Assembly: GCF_003287935.1 (NCBI RefSeq)
Contig: NZ_CP030287.1
Span: 2,198,267 to 2,262,266, forward strand
DNA: 64,000 nucleotides
Source: Streptomyces sp. ICC1
GTDB taxonomy: Bacteria > Actinomycetota > Actinomycetes > Streptomycetales > Streptomycetaceae
Reading direction: 5' to 3'
The notes beneath the pieces are model-generated. The model did no database searches. It saw nothing but the letters and a program-made list of their open reading frames with translations, and was not told the DNA's origin. This document shows, piece by piece, positions 17,808 to 27,285 of this stretch (within the stretch, counting starts at the first letter, position 1; each line of letters begins with the position of its first letter). A program made the translations under genes and the position numbers.

Positions 17808-19358
17808 TCAGGCGTCGGGGTTCCCGGACGCCCGCGCGGGCACCTTCTCCGCGGACCCGGCGGCCTGCGCGGAGGCCGCGGGGGCCTTCGCGGCCGGGGA
17901 GCCCTGCGCGGCGGCGGCCCGCGGGCCGCCCGCTCCGCGCAGGCCGATGCCACTGATCACGGCGACCAGGCCGAAGGCCACCGCACCGATCGCGAAGGTG
18001 AGGGTGAAGCCGGATTCGGCCGGCAGCGCGGGCACTCCCGCGGGCAGGTGCTCGATCGTCTTCGAGGCCAGGATGGTGGTGACGATGGCGCTGCCGATCG
18101 CACTGCCGGTGGAGCGGGAGATGGAGTTGATGCCGTTGGCGATGCCGCTCTGGTGGTGCGGAACGCTCGCCATGATGACGGCGGGCATGGCCGCGTAGCC
18201 GAAGCTCACGGCGGCGCCGACGATGAGTCCGGCGCCGATGACCGAGGCACTGTGGCCGTGGTCGAGCGCGAGCCAGCCGAAGCCGACGGCGCCGAAGGCC
18301 GAGGCCATCGCCAGCGCGACGCGCGGACCGCGGTGGCGGACCAGCTGGCCGCCGATCGGGGAGGCCAGGAGCGAGACGATCGCGCCGGGCAGCAGGAACT
18401 CGACGGAGGCGCGCAGGATGGAGGCGTCGAAGCCGTAGCCGGTCAGGGCCTTGGGCATCTGGACGAGGTAGGAGACGCCCAGGAAGTTCGCGAACATGCC
18501 GAAGCCGACGAGGATGCCGGCCAGGTTGGCCATGAGCACCGGGCGGTGGACGAACATCTTCATGTCGACGAGGGGCTCGCGGACCTTGAGCTCGGTCAGC
18601 ACCCAGACGGCGGCCATGACGGCGGCGCCGGCGAAGCTGCCCAGGGTGCGGCCGGAGGCCCAGCCCCATTCGTGGCCCTGGGAGATCGGCAGCAGGAGCA
18701 GAAGGAGGGCGATGCCCAGGGTGAGCGCGCCGAGGAAGTCCGTGCGGCCGCCGGTCTTGTGCTTCGTCGCCGGGACCAGGAAGACCACGGCGAGCAGCGC
18801 GAGCACCGCGAAGCCGGTGGCCATCCAGAAGGCGTTGCGGTAGTCGGCGTCGGCTCCGGAGGTCAGCAGGCCGGTGGCGACGAGCGCGATGCCGCTGCCG
18901 AACGCGAGGGTGCCGCTGACCAGGGCCATCGCACCGGGGAGCTTGTGCGGGCGGACCTCTTCGCGCAGGACGGACAGGGCCAGCGGGAAGATCGCGGTGG
19001 CGGCGCCCTGCAGGACGCGACCGAGGATCAGCAGGGGCAGCGAGGACGCCAGTGCGGCGAGGACGGAGCCCGCGACCATGACGCCCAGTACGGCCACCAG
19101 GGTCGGCTTCTTGCCGTGCTGGTCGCCGAAGCGGCCGAGCAGCGGGGTGAAGACGGCGGCGGACAGCAGGGTGGCGGTGGTCACCCAGCTGACGTTGGCG
19201 GTGGTGGTGCCGAGATCGCTGCGGATCAGCCCGAGGATCGGGACGGGCAGCGTCTGCATCATCGACACGACCATGGCGGCGAGGCTCAGGGCGAAGACGA
19301 TGACCGTCTCGTTCCGGTGCCCGCCGTCCTGCGTGGTGGCGGAGGGGGTGGTGCTCAT
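17808..19358 (-). CDS. MFS drug exporter (DHA2, 14-TMS type)
   Basis: 516 residues with about 14 hydrophobic helices. The loop motif GRFGDQHGKKPTL after helix 2 and GRVLQGAATAIFPL in helix 4 are signatures of proton-driven DHA2 exporters. The C-terminal tail (about 475-516) is alanine-rich and cytoplasmic. It is divergent from a MarR gene with 143 bp between the starts, the classic repressor-efflux arrangement, so it probably exports a phenolic or drug-like ligand sensed by that MarR. Substrate cannot be read from sequence. Confidence 0.92.
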   Translation of the reverse strand: MSTTPSATTQDGGHRNETVIVFALSLAAMVVSMMQTLPVPILGLIRSDLGTTTANVSWVTTATLLSAAVFTPLLGRFGDQHGKKPTLVAVLGVMVAGSVLAALASSLPLLILGRVLQGAATAIFPLALSVLREEVRPHKLPGAMALVSGTLAFGSGIALVATGLLTSGADADYRNAFWMATGFAVLALLAVVFLVPATKHKTGGRTDFLGALTLGIALLLLLLPISQGHEWGWASGRTLGSFAGAAVMAAVWVLTELKVREPLVDMKMFVHRPVLMANLAGILVGFGMFANFLGVSYLVQMPKALTGYGFDASILRASVEFLLPGAIVSLLASPIGGQLVRHRGPRVALAMASAFGAVGFGWLALDHGHSASVIGAGLIVGAAVSFGYAAMPAVIMASVPHHQSGIANGINSISRSTGSAIGSAIVTTILASKTIEHLPAGVPALPAESGFTLTFAIGAVAFGLVAVISGIGLRGAGGPRAAAAQGSPAAKAPAASAQAAGSAEKVPARASGNPDA

Positions 19359-19501
19359 GGCAGGGAAGACCTTCTCAGTGCTTCAGATCACAGATGTTTG
19401 ACTTCATCAAGTACTTCGACTCCAGCAGACGGTAGACCTCAATAGTTAAGGTGGTCAAGTAAAAGGTTGATAATGTGAAGCACCTTGAGTACGCTCGCGG
19501 T
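19359..19501. promoter_or_regulatory. Divergent MFS/MarR promoter-operator region
   Basis: Markedly A/T-rich for this window. On the plus strand TTAAGG-N17-GATAAT (19446-19474) is a good sigma-70-type promoter for the MarR gene. On the minus strand a TTGACC box near 19452-19457 faces the exporter gene. An AAGTACTT palindrome (19409-19416) and repeated TCAAG/CTTGA half-sites are likely MarR contacts. Confidence 0.6.
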
Positions 19502-19945
19502 ATGAGCGCCACCACCCCGCACGCCGCCCCGACCAAGCTGGAGCTCCTGGAGCTGCTCGCCGCGATCGGCACGGCCCAGTGGCGCGATTTCGCGGCGGCC
19601 GCCGCCCACCACGGCCTCACCTCGACCCAGGCCAAGGTCCTCGCCCAGCTGAACGGCCCGCTGCCCATGCGCGGCCTGGCCGCCCTGCTGGTGTGCGACG
19701 CCTCGAACGTCACCGGGATCGTGGACCGGCTGGAAGCCCGTGAGCTGGTGCGCCGCGAGCCCGACCGCGCCGACCGCCGGGTCAAGAACGTGGTGGCCAC
19801 CGAGGCCGGCCGCGAGGTGATCCGCCGGGTGCGCGAGGAGATGCAGGCCACGCACGGCGCGCTGGACGCCTTGGACGACGCCGAGAGCGCGACGCTCTAC
19901 GCACTTTTGGAGCGGCTGCGACCGACCCTGGAGAAGGACGCCTGA
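19502..19945 (+). CDS. MarR-family transcriptional regulator
   Basis: 147 residues. Winged helix visible in LTSTQAKVLAQL, MRGLAALLVCDASNVTGIVD and RLEARELVRREPDRADRRVK. The ATG at 19502 is preferred because the likely -10 box ends at 19474, which would put a GTG start at 19475 in the promoter; that GTG does have AAAGG upstream, so it stays possible. It most likely represses the divergent exporter gene and is released by a small-molecule ligand. Confidence 0.9.
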   Translation: MSATTPHAAPTKLELLELLAAIGTAQWRDFAAAAAHHGLTSTQAKVLAQLNGPLPMRGLAALLVCDASNVTGIVDRLEARELVRREPDRADRRVKNVVATEAGREVIRRVREEMQATHGALDALDDAESATLYALLERLRPTLEKDA

Positions 19946-20025
19946 ACCCGCCCGGCCGGAACGCGCTGGCCAGGGGAAACGTCACCTGACAGACTGCTAC
20001 GGCTTCAGACATTCCAGGAGGACAC

Positions 20026-20220
20026 ATGGCAGAAGAAACAGACACCCCCAAGAACGAGTCGCCGGCCGAGGAAGCCAAGCGCAAGTTCAAGGAGGCCCTG
20101 GAGCGGAACGCCGCGAATGCCCAGTCTCAGCAGGCACACCAGAGCCGGGCGAAGATCCAGGGTTCCGGCGGCAACGGCCCCGGCGGCAAGAACAAGAAGG
20201 TCCGCCGCAAGACCGGCTGA
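20026..20220 (+). CDS. DUF5302 family small protein
   Basis: 64 residues, highly charged and predicted disordered. Begins MAEETDTPKNESPAEEAKRK, with a FKEALERN helix and a basic GGKNKKVRRKTG tail that suggests nucleic-acid contact. AGGAGG lies ideally upstream of the ATG. It is a common single-copy Streptomyces gene of unknown role. No operon partner. Confidence 0.88.
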   Translation: MAEETDTPKNESPAEEAKRKFKEALERNAANAQSQQAHQSRAKIQGSGGNGPGGKNKKVRRKTG

Positions 20221-20590
20221 CCGAGGCGCGGTCGCGGCGACGCGACACCGCGCCGGCCGGCCTCGACGGGGTCAGGGACCAGGATCTGGTCCGGATCCGG
20301 TCGGGGGCGGCGAGCAGGGGGTTCGCGGACCGGGCTCACAGCCGGGTCCGCGCACGCAATCGCACGCCGGGTCGCGCACGGCTTCCGCGTACGGGGTTCA
20401 GCACGGGGAGTGGGATCCGCCGACGGGCGGCTTTGGGTCAATCGGCCGACGTCGGCCGCCCCTTGCGGGGTGGACTGTTCCGCCAGTCGGGTGACGGGTG
20501 ATAACCCCTGGTGTCCACGGCAGTTGAGCAGCTCGTCCCGCCGAGGGCAGCTATCTCATGCGACAGTGCGACAGAAGAAGGATCCCCCAC
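20221..20590. other. Intergenic stretch before the rodlin gene
   Basis: 370 bp without a supportable gene. It contains short inverted repeats (near 20276-20310) but no clear terminator. The last 100 bp must hold the rodlin promoter; GAAGGA at 20575-20580 is the rodlin ribosome site. Confidence 0.5.
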
Positions 20591-21001
20591 ATGCTCAAGA
20601 AGTTCATGGCCACCGCAGCCGCCACCGCAGCCGTTCTGGGTGCCGGTGCCGCCGTAGCCTCCCCGGCGATGGCGATCGGCAACGACAACGGCGTCAACAC
20701 GGTCAACGGCAACGGTGCCGCGCAGATCTACGGCAACCAGGAGACCAGCGGCGCGATGAGCCCGCAGATGTCCGCCATCCAGGGCTCGCTCAACAAGCTC
20801 TGTGTCGGCCTGCCCGCGAAGGTCAACGCCCAGTCGATCCTGGCCCTGGTCAACGTCGGCGTCCAGGACATCAACGTCCTCGCCAACCCGCAGAACCAGC
20901 AGTGCGCCGAGAACTCCACCCAGGCCAAGGGCGACGACTCGGCCTCGCACATCCTCGACAACATCCCGGTCCTCTCCGGCAACCTCTCCGCCGGCAGCTG
21001 A
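20591..21001 (+). CDS. Rodlin (aerial hyphae/spore surface rodlet protein)
   Basis: 136 residues. Signal peptide about 1-28 (MLKKFMATAAATAAVLGAG, cut after SPAMA), then the rodlin pattern: NGNGAAQIYGN, AMSPQMSAIQGSLNKLC, VQDINVLANPQNQQCAENST, ASHILDNIPVLSGNLSA. The two cysteines typical of the family are present. Rodlins organise chaplin amyloids into paired rods on the hydrophobic spore surface. Usually two divergent rodlin genes lie with chaplins; here there is one copy and no chaplin, so partners must be elsewhere. A strong terminator follows. Confidence 0.92.
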   Translation: MLKKFMATAAATAAVLGAGAAVASPAMAIGNDNGVNTVNGNGAAQIYGNQETSGAMSPQMSAIQGSLNKLCVGLPAKVNAQSILALVNVGVQDINVLANPQNQQCAENSTQAKGDDSASHILDNIPVLSGNLSAGS

Positions 21002-21009
21002 TCCACCGC

Positions 21010-21054
21010 GAAGCGCCGGTGCCACACCCCTCCGGGGGTCGGCACCGGCGCTTC
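21010..21054 (+). terminator. Rodlin terminator
   Basis: A perfect 14-bp stem (GAAGCGCCGGTGCC and complement) is followed by GTTTTG. It begins 9 bp after the rodlin stop. Confidence 0.9.
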
Positions 21055-21058
21055 GTTT

Positions 21059-21086
21059 TGGTCTAGACCTTGACAGGTCCAGACCA
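21059..21086 (+). promoter_or_regulatory. Chitinase promoter with paired palindromic operators
   Basis: TGGTCTAGACCT (21059-21070) and AGGTCCAGACCA (21075-21086) flank and overlap a TTGACA -35 box (21070-21075). This matches the repeat pair known at Streptomyces chitinase promoters and the DasR-type site (inverted TGGTCTAGACCA), so control by N-acetylglucosamine is expected. The -10 box would lie near 21094-21099. Confidence 0.8.
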
Positions 21087-21148
21087 TCCTCGGTTCAGTG
21101 GCGGTAGTTGTCCCCCACGACAACTCCCCCCACTGAAGGAGCACTTCC

Positions 21149-22072
21149 GTGATGCGCACCCTGCGCCGCCGCGCCCTCTCCCTGGCCGCCGCCACTGCCG
21201 CCGCCCTCGGCCTCGCGATCGCCCTGCCCGCCTCCCCCGCCGCGGCGGCTCCTGCCTGCGTCGGCGCGTGGGCCCCCTCGGCCGTCTACACCAACGGGAT
21301 GAACGCCTCGTACGGCGGCCACAACTGGCTGGCCAAGTGGTGGACCCAGAACGAGACTCCGGGCACCACGGGCCAGTGGGGCGTCTGGTCCGACCAGGGC
21401 GCCTGCGGCGGCGGCCAGACCCCCGACCCGGACCCGGACACACCCAACCCCTCCGGATTCGTGGTCAGCGAGGCCCAGTTCAACCGAATGTTCCCGAACC
21501 GGAACCCCTTCTACACCTACAACGGCCTGGTCGCGGCGCTGTCGGCGTACCCCGGCTTCGCCACCACCGGTGACGACACCGTCAAGCGGCGCGAGGCGGC
21601 CGCCTTCCTGGCCAACGCCTCGCACGAGACGGGCGGACTCGTCCACATCGTCGAGCAGAACACCGCGAACTACCCGCACTACTGCGACACGAACCAGCCG
21701 TACGGCTGTCCGGCCGGGCAGGCCGCCTACTACGGGCGCGGTCCCATCCAGCTGAGCTGGAACTTCAATTACAAGGCGGCCGGGGACGCCCTCGGCATCA
21801 ACCTCCTCGCCAACCCCTACCTCGTCGAGCAGGACCTGGCGGTCGCCATGAAGACCGCGCTCTGGTACTGGAACACCCAGAACGGCCCGGGCACGATGAC
21901 GGCCCACGCGGCCATGGTCAACGGCGCGGGCTTCGGCGAGACCATCCGCTCCATCAACGGCGCCCTGGAGTGCAACGGCGGCAACCCCGCCCAAGTCCAG
22001 AGCCGGGTGAACACCTACCAGAGCTTCACCCAGCTCCTGGGCGTGACCCCGGGCAACAACCTGACCTGCTGA
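21149..22072 (+). CDS. Secreted GH19 chitinase with CBM5/12 chitin-binding domain
   Basis: 307 residues. Signal peptide (about 1-34), a small CBM5/12 domain with exposed aromatics (ACVGAWAPSAVYTNG, HNWLAKWWTQNETPG, WGVWSDQGAC), an acidic Pro/Asp linker, then the GH19 catalytic domain. Glu160 in ANASHETGG and Glu169 in HIVEQNTAN are the expected acid and base. YYGRGPIQLSWNFNY is the family signature. It hydrolyses chitin with inversion. The GTG at 21149 has GAAGGAG seven bases upstream; the ATG at 21152 is equally possible. Confidence 0.93.
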   Translation: MMRTLRRRALSLAAATAAALGLAIALPASPAAAAPACVGAWAPSAVYTNGMNASYGGHNWLAKWWTQNETPGTTGQWGVWSDQGACGGGQTPDPDPDTPNPSGFVVSEAQFNRMFPNRNPFYTYNGLVAALSAYPGFATTGDDTVKRREAAAFLANASHETGGLVHIVEQNTANYPHYCDTNQPYGCPAGQAAYYGRGPIQLSWNFNYKAAGDALGINLLANPYLVEQDLAVAMKTALWYWNTQNGPGTMTAHAAMVNGAGFGETIRSINGALECNGGNPAQVQSRVNTYQSFTQLLGVTPGNNLTC

Positions 22073-22081
22073 TCCCGGACC

Positions 22082-24853
22082 TCAGCGCGTACGCAGTGTG
22101 GTGGCCAGCTGGGCCCTGGAGCGGACGTCCAGCTTCTGGTAGATCCGGGTCAGGCGGGCCTCCACCGTCTTCACACGGACGAAGAGCTTCGCGGCGGCCT
22201 CCTGGTTGCTGGCGCCCTCGGCCACGAGCAGCGCGAGGCGGGTCTCCGCCTCCGTCAGCGCGGCCAGGGCGCGCGCGCCGTCGGGGCCGCCGCCCTCGCC
22301 GGCGGAGGGCTCGCGCGCGAGCTCGCTCCAGGGAGTGGCGCCGGCCGCCGCGAAGGCCTCGGCCGCGGCCTGGAGCGCGGCGCGGGCGGGTGCGCGTCGG
22401 CGGCGGCGGCGTTCCACGCGGGCGAGCGCGAGCAGGGTGCGGGCCCGCTCCAGCGGGAGCCCGAGGAGCGCGAAGCGCTCGGTGGTGTCCTCCAGCAGGG
22501 CCACCGCCGCCTCGGCGTCGCCGTGCGCGGACAGGCACAGGCCGCGGGCCCGGTCCAGGGCGGCGATCACGCTGGTGCGGCCGAGCGAGAGGGCCGTCGT
22601 ACGGACCCGGGCCTGCAGGTCGGCGGCCTCGTCGGGGGCGTCGGCGGCGACCAGGGCCTCGGCGAGCTCCCCGTGCCAGCGCAGGACCGAGGGGTCCACC
22701 ACCTGCTGGGCCGCCTCCAGTTCGGCGACGCGGCGCAGGGTGGCCACGGCCTTCGCGGCCTCGCCCGTGGCCAGTTCGACGAGGCCGAGCACGTACAGGC
22801 CGCGGGAGAGGAAGACCTGGTCGTGCTCCTCCTCGGATGCCTGGATGCCCCGCCGGGCGTATCCGGCGGCGCGCGGGAAGCCGCCGCCCATCGCCTCCGC
22901 GAGCGCGGCGAGGTACCAGGCGGGTCCGGGCGAGAGGCCCGCCTCCACGGTCAGTTCCAGGCCGTCGCGGGCGTGCGCGGTGGCGGCCGCGCACCTGCCC
23001 CCGCGCAGTTCCACCTCGGTGAGGCTGCGCAGCACCTCGAAGACGTCCTCGGCGGAGCCGGTGCGCCGGACGGCGGGCAGCAGGACGAGCAGCTGGCGCC
23101 GGGCGTCGGCGAGCCGGTCGTCGAAGAGGGCGTGGCGCACGGCGAGGTACTGCGGGGCGTTGCGCATGCCGAGCGGCACTTCGGGGGCGGGCAGGGCGAG
23201 CGCTTCGGCGAGGATCTCCTCGGCGTCCGGGTCCCCGAGGATGCGGCCCATCCGGGCCCGCACGGTCAGGGCCATCGCTTCGGCGACCTGGTCGCCCCCG
23301 CTGCGGGCCAGGACGCCGGCCCGGGCGGCGGTGTCCCGGGAGCGGACGGGGTCGCCGTCGCTGAGGTTGTGCTTCCAGGCGAGCCGCAGCCGGACGGCCG
23401 CCTGGAGCGCGGGATCGCCCTCGGCGTCGGCCGTGGCGTGGGCGAAGGTCTCGTCGAGGGCGGCGAGGTCCTGGCCCGCCGCGTCGATGACGGCGAGGCG
23501 GGCGCGGACCCGGTCCCCGGGCGAGGCGTCGCGGGCGAGCACGGCGCGGCTGGCGCGCCGGGCCAGGTCGGCGCGGCCGGCCCACCCGGCGTCCTCGGCG
23601 GCGGCGACCAGCCGGGCGAGCTCCTCTCCGGGCAGGTGGGAGGGGGTGCGCTCGGCGGCGAGGAGGCCGAGCTCGGCGGCGAGCGCGCGCTGGCCGCGGC
23701 GCCGGCAGGAGGCGGCGGCTTCGGTGATCTCGGCGGCGAGCCACTGGTCGGGGGTGTCCACGGCCAGCGCCCGGTGGCGTACGGCCTGGACGGGGTCGTC
23801 CACGGCGTCGGCCAGCGCGGCGTGGCCGGCGGCGCGCTCGGGCCAGCCGGCGTCGGCGGCGAGCGCGGTCGGCAGGGCGCCGGCCGTGAAGCGGACCGCG
23901 CCGTCCTCTTCCACGGTGACCAGAGCCGCGCGTTCGGCCAGGGCGAGTTCGGCCTCCGCGCCCGGGCGGCCGGCCCGGCGCAGCAGCGCGGTGGTGGGGC
24001 GCGCGGCGAGGGCGGCGAGGAGCAGGGTGCGGCGGGCCTGGGCGGGCAGGACCCCGAGGAGCCGGCGGGCCACCTCGCGGGCCTGGCCGGAGACGGGCAG
24101 CGGGTCGGCGTGGTGGGCGCTGCCGTCCCGGGCCCCGGCGGCTTCGGCGAGGGAGTGGCCGAGTGCGAGGGCCAGGCGCGGGTTGCCTCCGCTGGCCTGG
24201 TGGATGCGGCCGGCGAGGCGGGCCGGGAGGCCGCGGCGCACGAGCAGTTCGGCGATCTCGTCGGTGCCGAGCGGGGGCACCCGTACCTGCGGGGTGTCCG
24301 GTCCGCAGAGGGGTCCGGCGAGCGGGGCCCCGCCCTGGACGCATTCGGCGACCAGGACCCGTACGTGCGGCGGGGTCAGGCGCAGCGCGAACCGCAGCAG
24401 GTCGGTGCTCTCGGCGTCGAGCCACTGGGCGTTGTCGAGCGCGAGGAGGACGGGGCCGCGGGCGGCGAGGGTGCGCAGCACCTCGACGACGGCGAGCCGC
24501 AGGGCGACGTGGTCGCGGCCGGCGCGGGGCGCGTCGGTCTCTCGGCGCAGGAGGGCGATGGCGGTGCGCTGGGGTCCGGAGAGCCGTTCCAGCGCGAGGG
24601 CGGGGACGGAGGCCAGCAGGGCGGCGGCGGAGGCTTCGGGTATCCAGCGGTCGGTGGCCTCGGGGGCGAGGTGCAGCACGGTCTCGTGGCGCAGCGAGGC
24701 GGCTTCGGTGAGGGCGCGCAGCACCTCGGACTTGCCCGCGCCGGCGGGTCCGGTGAGCAGGGCGCGTCCGTGCGTGGTCAGCGCGCGGTCCACCGCCTTG
24801 ATCAGTTCTCCGTGTCCGACGGTCGTGTCAGCGTTCCCCGTAGCCGCCACCAC
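22082..24853 (-). CDS. Large ATP-binding LuxR-family (LAL) regulator
   Basis: About 924 residues from a GTG at 24853 (24850 also possible). An open frame continues upstream, but it would begin inside a terminator hairpin. N-terminal AAA/STAND ATPase: Walker A GPAGAGKS (about 35-42), Walker B VLLALDNAQWLD. The middle is a helical TPR-like array, alanine-rich. The C-terminal LuxR HTH includes ASNQEAAAKLFVRVKTVEAR. Such proteins activate pathway genes on binding ATP and an inducer. Its stop lies 9 bp from the convergent chitinase stop; its target is not apparent. Confidence 0.9.
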   Translation of the reverse strand: MVAATGNADTTVGHGELIKAVDRALTTHGRALLTGPAGAGKSEVLRALTEAASLRHETVLHLAPEATDRWIPEASAAALLASVPALALERLSGPQRTAIALLRRETDAPRAGRDHVALRLAVVEVLRTLAARGPVLLALDNAQWLDAESTDLLRFALRLTPPHVRVLVAECVQGGAPLAGPLCGPDTPQVRVPPLGTDEIAELLVRRGLPARLAGRIHQASGGNPRLALALGHSLAEAAGARDGSAHHADPLPVSGQAREVARRLLGVLPAQARRTLLLAALAARPTTALLRRAGRPGAEAELALAERAALVTVEEDGAVRFTAGALPTALAADAGWPERAAGHAALADAVDDPVQAVRHRALAVDTPDQWLAAEITEAAASCRRRGQRALAAELGLLAAERTPSHLPGEELARLVAAAEDAGWAGRADLARRASRAVLARDASPGDRVRARLAVIDAAGQDLAALDETFAHATADAEGDPALQAAVRLRLAWKHNLSDGDPVRSRDTAARAGVLARSGGDQVAEAMALTVRARMGRILGDPDAEEILAEALALPAPEVPLGMRNAPQYLAVRHALFDDRLADARRQLLVLLPAVRRTGSAEDVFEVLRSLTEVELRGGRCAAATAHARDGLELTVEAGLSPGPAWYLAALAEAMGGGFPRAAGYARRGIQASEEEHDQVFLSRGLYVLGLVELATGEAAKAVATLRRVAELEAAQQVVDPSVLRWHGELAEALVAADAPDEAADLQARVRTTALSLGRTSVIAALDRARGLCLSAHGDAEAAVALLEDTTERFALLGLPLERARTLLALARVERRRRRRAPARAALQAAAEAFAAAGATPWSELAREPSAGEGGGPDGARALAALTEAETRLALLVAEGASNQEAAAKLFVRVKTVEARLTRIYQKLDVRSRAQLATTLRTR

Positions 24854-24973
24854 GCACAGCCACCAGCCTCTCGGTTCGCCGTCCTGTGCCCTTCCTGTGA
24901 GACGCGACAATACGAGGTCGGATGCCCGGCGGGCCCGGATTGTGACGCAGAAATCAGTCACGCGGCAGGAAAA

Positions 24974-25018
24974 CCCGTCGGACCTGCCGATACGCGGTGT
25001 ATCAGCAGGTCCGACGGG
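24974..25018 (-). terminator. Protease-gene terminator (bidirectional form)
   Basis: A perfect 14-bp stem (CCCGTCGGACCTGC and complement) encloses an inner GATAC/GTATC stem. T-runs flank both sides (CTTTG on plus, TTTTCC on minus). It lies 60 bp after the subtilase stop and just upstream of the LAL gene. Confidence 0.85.
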
Positions 25019-25077
25019 CTTTGTTGGTCCGTACTATCGCCCCGTCAGTACGCGTTGGGGCGTCGCGGGGTCACGGC

Positions 25078-26874
25078 TCAGAAGCCGAGGCTCCAGGAGT
25101 CGATCTTGCCGGTGTCGCCGCCGGCGTTGTCGTTGACGCGCAGCTTCCAGGTGCCGTTCGCCACCTCGGAGGAGGCGTTGACGGTGTAGGTCTGGTTGAT
25201 GTTGTCGGTGCCGCCGCCGGCGCGGTTGTGGACCGTGTAGACGGTGCCGTCGGGGGCGACCAGGTCGACCTTGAGGTCACCGATGTAGGTGTGGGCGATG
25301 GTCACGCCGACCTTGAGGGCGGCCGGGGCGTTGCCCGCGACCCCGCTGACGGTGATCGGGCTCTCCACGGTGGTGTTGTCGCCGATGGCGAAGTCCGTGC
25401 CGTTCTCGAAGCCCGGAGTGGGGGGCGTGGAGGTCACGGCCGTGACGGTCGCGGCCGCGTCGGCGAGACCGGCGCCGCAGCCGCCGGTGCAGGTGCCGGC
25501 CAGCGGACGGGCGTTCGCCTTGATCGCCGACTCGATCTGCGCCGGGGTCAGCGAGGACTTGGCGGAGACGAGGAGCGCGGCGAGGCCCGCGATGTGCGGG
25601 GCGGCCATGCTGGTGCCCTGGTAGGGCTTGTAGCTCTCGGCGCCGGGGGTGGTGGTGCCGGTGTTCAGGGTGGAGAGGATCGCGTTCTCGGGGGTGGTGA
25701 CGGTGCCGGGCGTGTCGGTGGCGCGGCGGGTCTCACCGCCCGGGGCGGCGATGTCGATGATCGAGCCGTAGTTGGAGTAGTACGAGCGGCTTCCGGCGCG
25801 GTTGCTGGAGGCCACGTTGATCACGTTGGCGCAGCTGGCCGGGGTGAAGCCGGCGGCGTCGGCGTTGCTGTTGCCCGCCGCCACGACGACGGTCGTGCCG
25901 CGGCCGACGGCCGCGTTGATGGCGTTCTGGTAGCTGCTGGTGCAGGCGCCCGAGCCACCGAGGGACATGTTGATGACCTTGGCGGGGGTGGCGTTCGCCG
26001 GGACGCCCGGGACGGAGCCGCCGGAGGCCCAGGTGATGGCGTCGACGATGTCCGAGGTGGCGCCGCCGCACTTGCCGAGGACGCGCACGGGCTGGATCTT
26101 CGCGTTGTACGCGATGCCCGCGACGCCCTTGGAGTTGTTGGTGGCGGCCGCGATGGTGCCGGCCACGTGGGTGCCGTGCCAGGAGGAGCCGCTGGCCAGG
26201 GAGCCGGTGCCGCACTCGCCGGCCGCGCTCCAGTCGCCCTCGTCGGCCGGGTTGGCGTCGCGGCCGCCGCCGTCGCGGGCGGCGCTGGAGCTGGAGATGA
26301 AGTCGTAGCCCGAGACGATGTTCGGAGCCACGTCGGTGTGGGCGACGTAACCGGTGTCGATCACGGCCACGGTGACGCCGGAGCCGGTGGCCTTGTCCCA
26401 GGCGGTCTGGACGTTCATGCCGGCGGTGGACTCGAAGAGGTCCCACTGCTTGGCGTACTCGGTGTCGTTGGGGGCGACGGCCAGGGCGTACGCACGGGAG
26501 TCCGGCTCGACGTAGGCGACGTCGGGGTCGGCGCGGAACTGCGCCATGACGGCGGCCGCGTCGGCCGGGGCGGTCGCACCGCCGAGGTTGACGAGGGCGG
26601 CGCCGGTACCGAGGCGGCGCTCGAACTTCGCCTTCTTCGAGGCCTTCTTGCCCTTGGCGGCGGCGTCGGTGGCGGCCGCGGTGTTGGAACTGGCCTCGGC
26701 GGCGGAAGCCTTGTACCCGACGATGAGGTTCTCCACCGGTGCGGTCACGGTGGCGGCGGCTGCGGCCGGGGCGGGATCCGCGGCGGCCAGCGCCACCGAG
26801 GTGGTGGCCGAGCCGGCGAGCAGGGTGACGGACATCGCCACCACGGATATGAGCCTGCGTCTGGATGCGTGCAC
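25078..26874 (-). CDS. Secreted subtilisin-like serine protease (S8) with P-domain
   Basis: 598 residues from a GTG with AAAGGGA upstream. Signal peptide (about 1-31), inhibitor-I9-like propeptide (about 45-130, ending near DPDVAYVEPDSRAYAL), then the S8 domain with Asp173 (VAVIDTGY), His233 (WHGTHVAGT), oxyanion Asn335 (VAAGNS) and Ser422 (GTSMAAPH). The C-terminal proprotein-convertase P-domain spans about 480-598. It is exported as a zymogen and matures by self-cleavage. A Lys/Ala-rich insertion (KGKKASKKAK) in the propeptide is unusual. Monocistronic. Confidence 0.95.
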   Translation of the reverse strand: MHASRRRLISVVAMSVTLLAGSATTSVALAAADPAPAAAAATVTAPVENLIVGYKASAAEASSNTAAATDAAAKGKKASKKAKFERRLGTGAALVNLGGATAPADAAAVMAQFRADPDVAYVEPDSRAYALAVAPNDTEYAKQWDLFESTAGMNVQTAWDKATGSGVTVAVIDTGYVAHTDVAPNIVSGYDFISSSSAARDGGGRDANPADEGDWSAAGECGTGSLASGSSWHGTHVAGTIAAATNNSKGVAGIAYNAKIQPVRVLGKCGGATSDIVDAITWASGGSVPGVPANATPAKVINMSLGGSGACTSSYQNAINAAVGRGTTVVVAAGNSNADAAGFTPASCANVINVASSNRAGSRSYYSNYGSIIDIAAPGGETRRATDTPGTVTTPENAILSTLNTGTTTPGAESYKPYQGTSMAAPHIAGLAALLVSAKSSLTPAQIESAIKANARPLAGTCTGGCGAGLADAAATVTAVTSTPPTPGFENGTDFAIGDNTTVESPITVSGVAGNAPAALKVGVTIAHTYIGDLKVDLVAPDGTVYTVHNRAGGGTDNINQTYTVNASSEVANGTWKLRVNDNAGGDTGKIDSWSLGF

Positions 26875-27285
26875 GGTGTTCCCTTTCGCGGGCCGTCGCG
26901 GGGCGGGCCGAGGCGGCCGGTTGGTGCTGTGTGGGAGGTGAACCGGCGGCCGCGGGGCCGGGACGGGCTGGTCGAGCCCGCCCGGCCACCGCTGCTCACC
27001 ACTGTGTTGCCCGCCACGACGTCGGGGCTGGGCAACGGTGGCACCGGCGAAGAGCCGACCCTATAGCTTCACGCCATGTGGGGTGGGCGCGGGGGCTGTT
27101 CGGACGGGGAGGATCGCCGGTGGGCAGACAGTAGGCAACGGCGGGATGAACGCGATACGGGGAAAACCCTTGTCCGGCCCCTGCCGCTCCCCCGGGGCCC
27201 CTCGCCGCCGACCGCCCGCGCCTCCCGTGGCCTGCGCCGTAGTGTGGGCGGGACCGTTGGGGTCAGGGAGTGGGAAGGTCCGGAC

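Noticed and set aside
16689..19445. 918-codon plus-strand frame opposite the HutD and MFS genes
   Set aside because: Composition is that of an antisense shadow (long runs of Gly, Asp, Arg, Gln). The minus strand encodes an intact 14-helix exporter with family motifs.
24854..24961. N-terminal extension of the LAL regulator to 24961
   Set aside because: It would begin next to the protease terminator hairpin, has no ribosome site, and adds residues unlike the family start.
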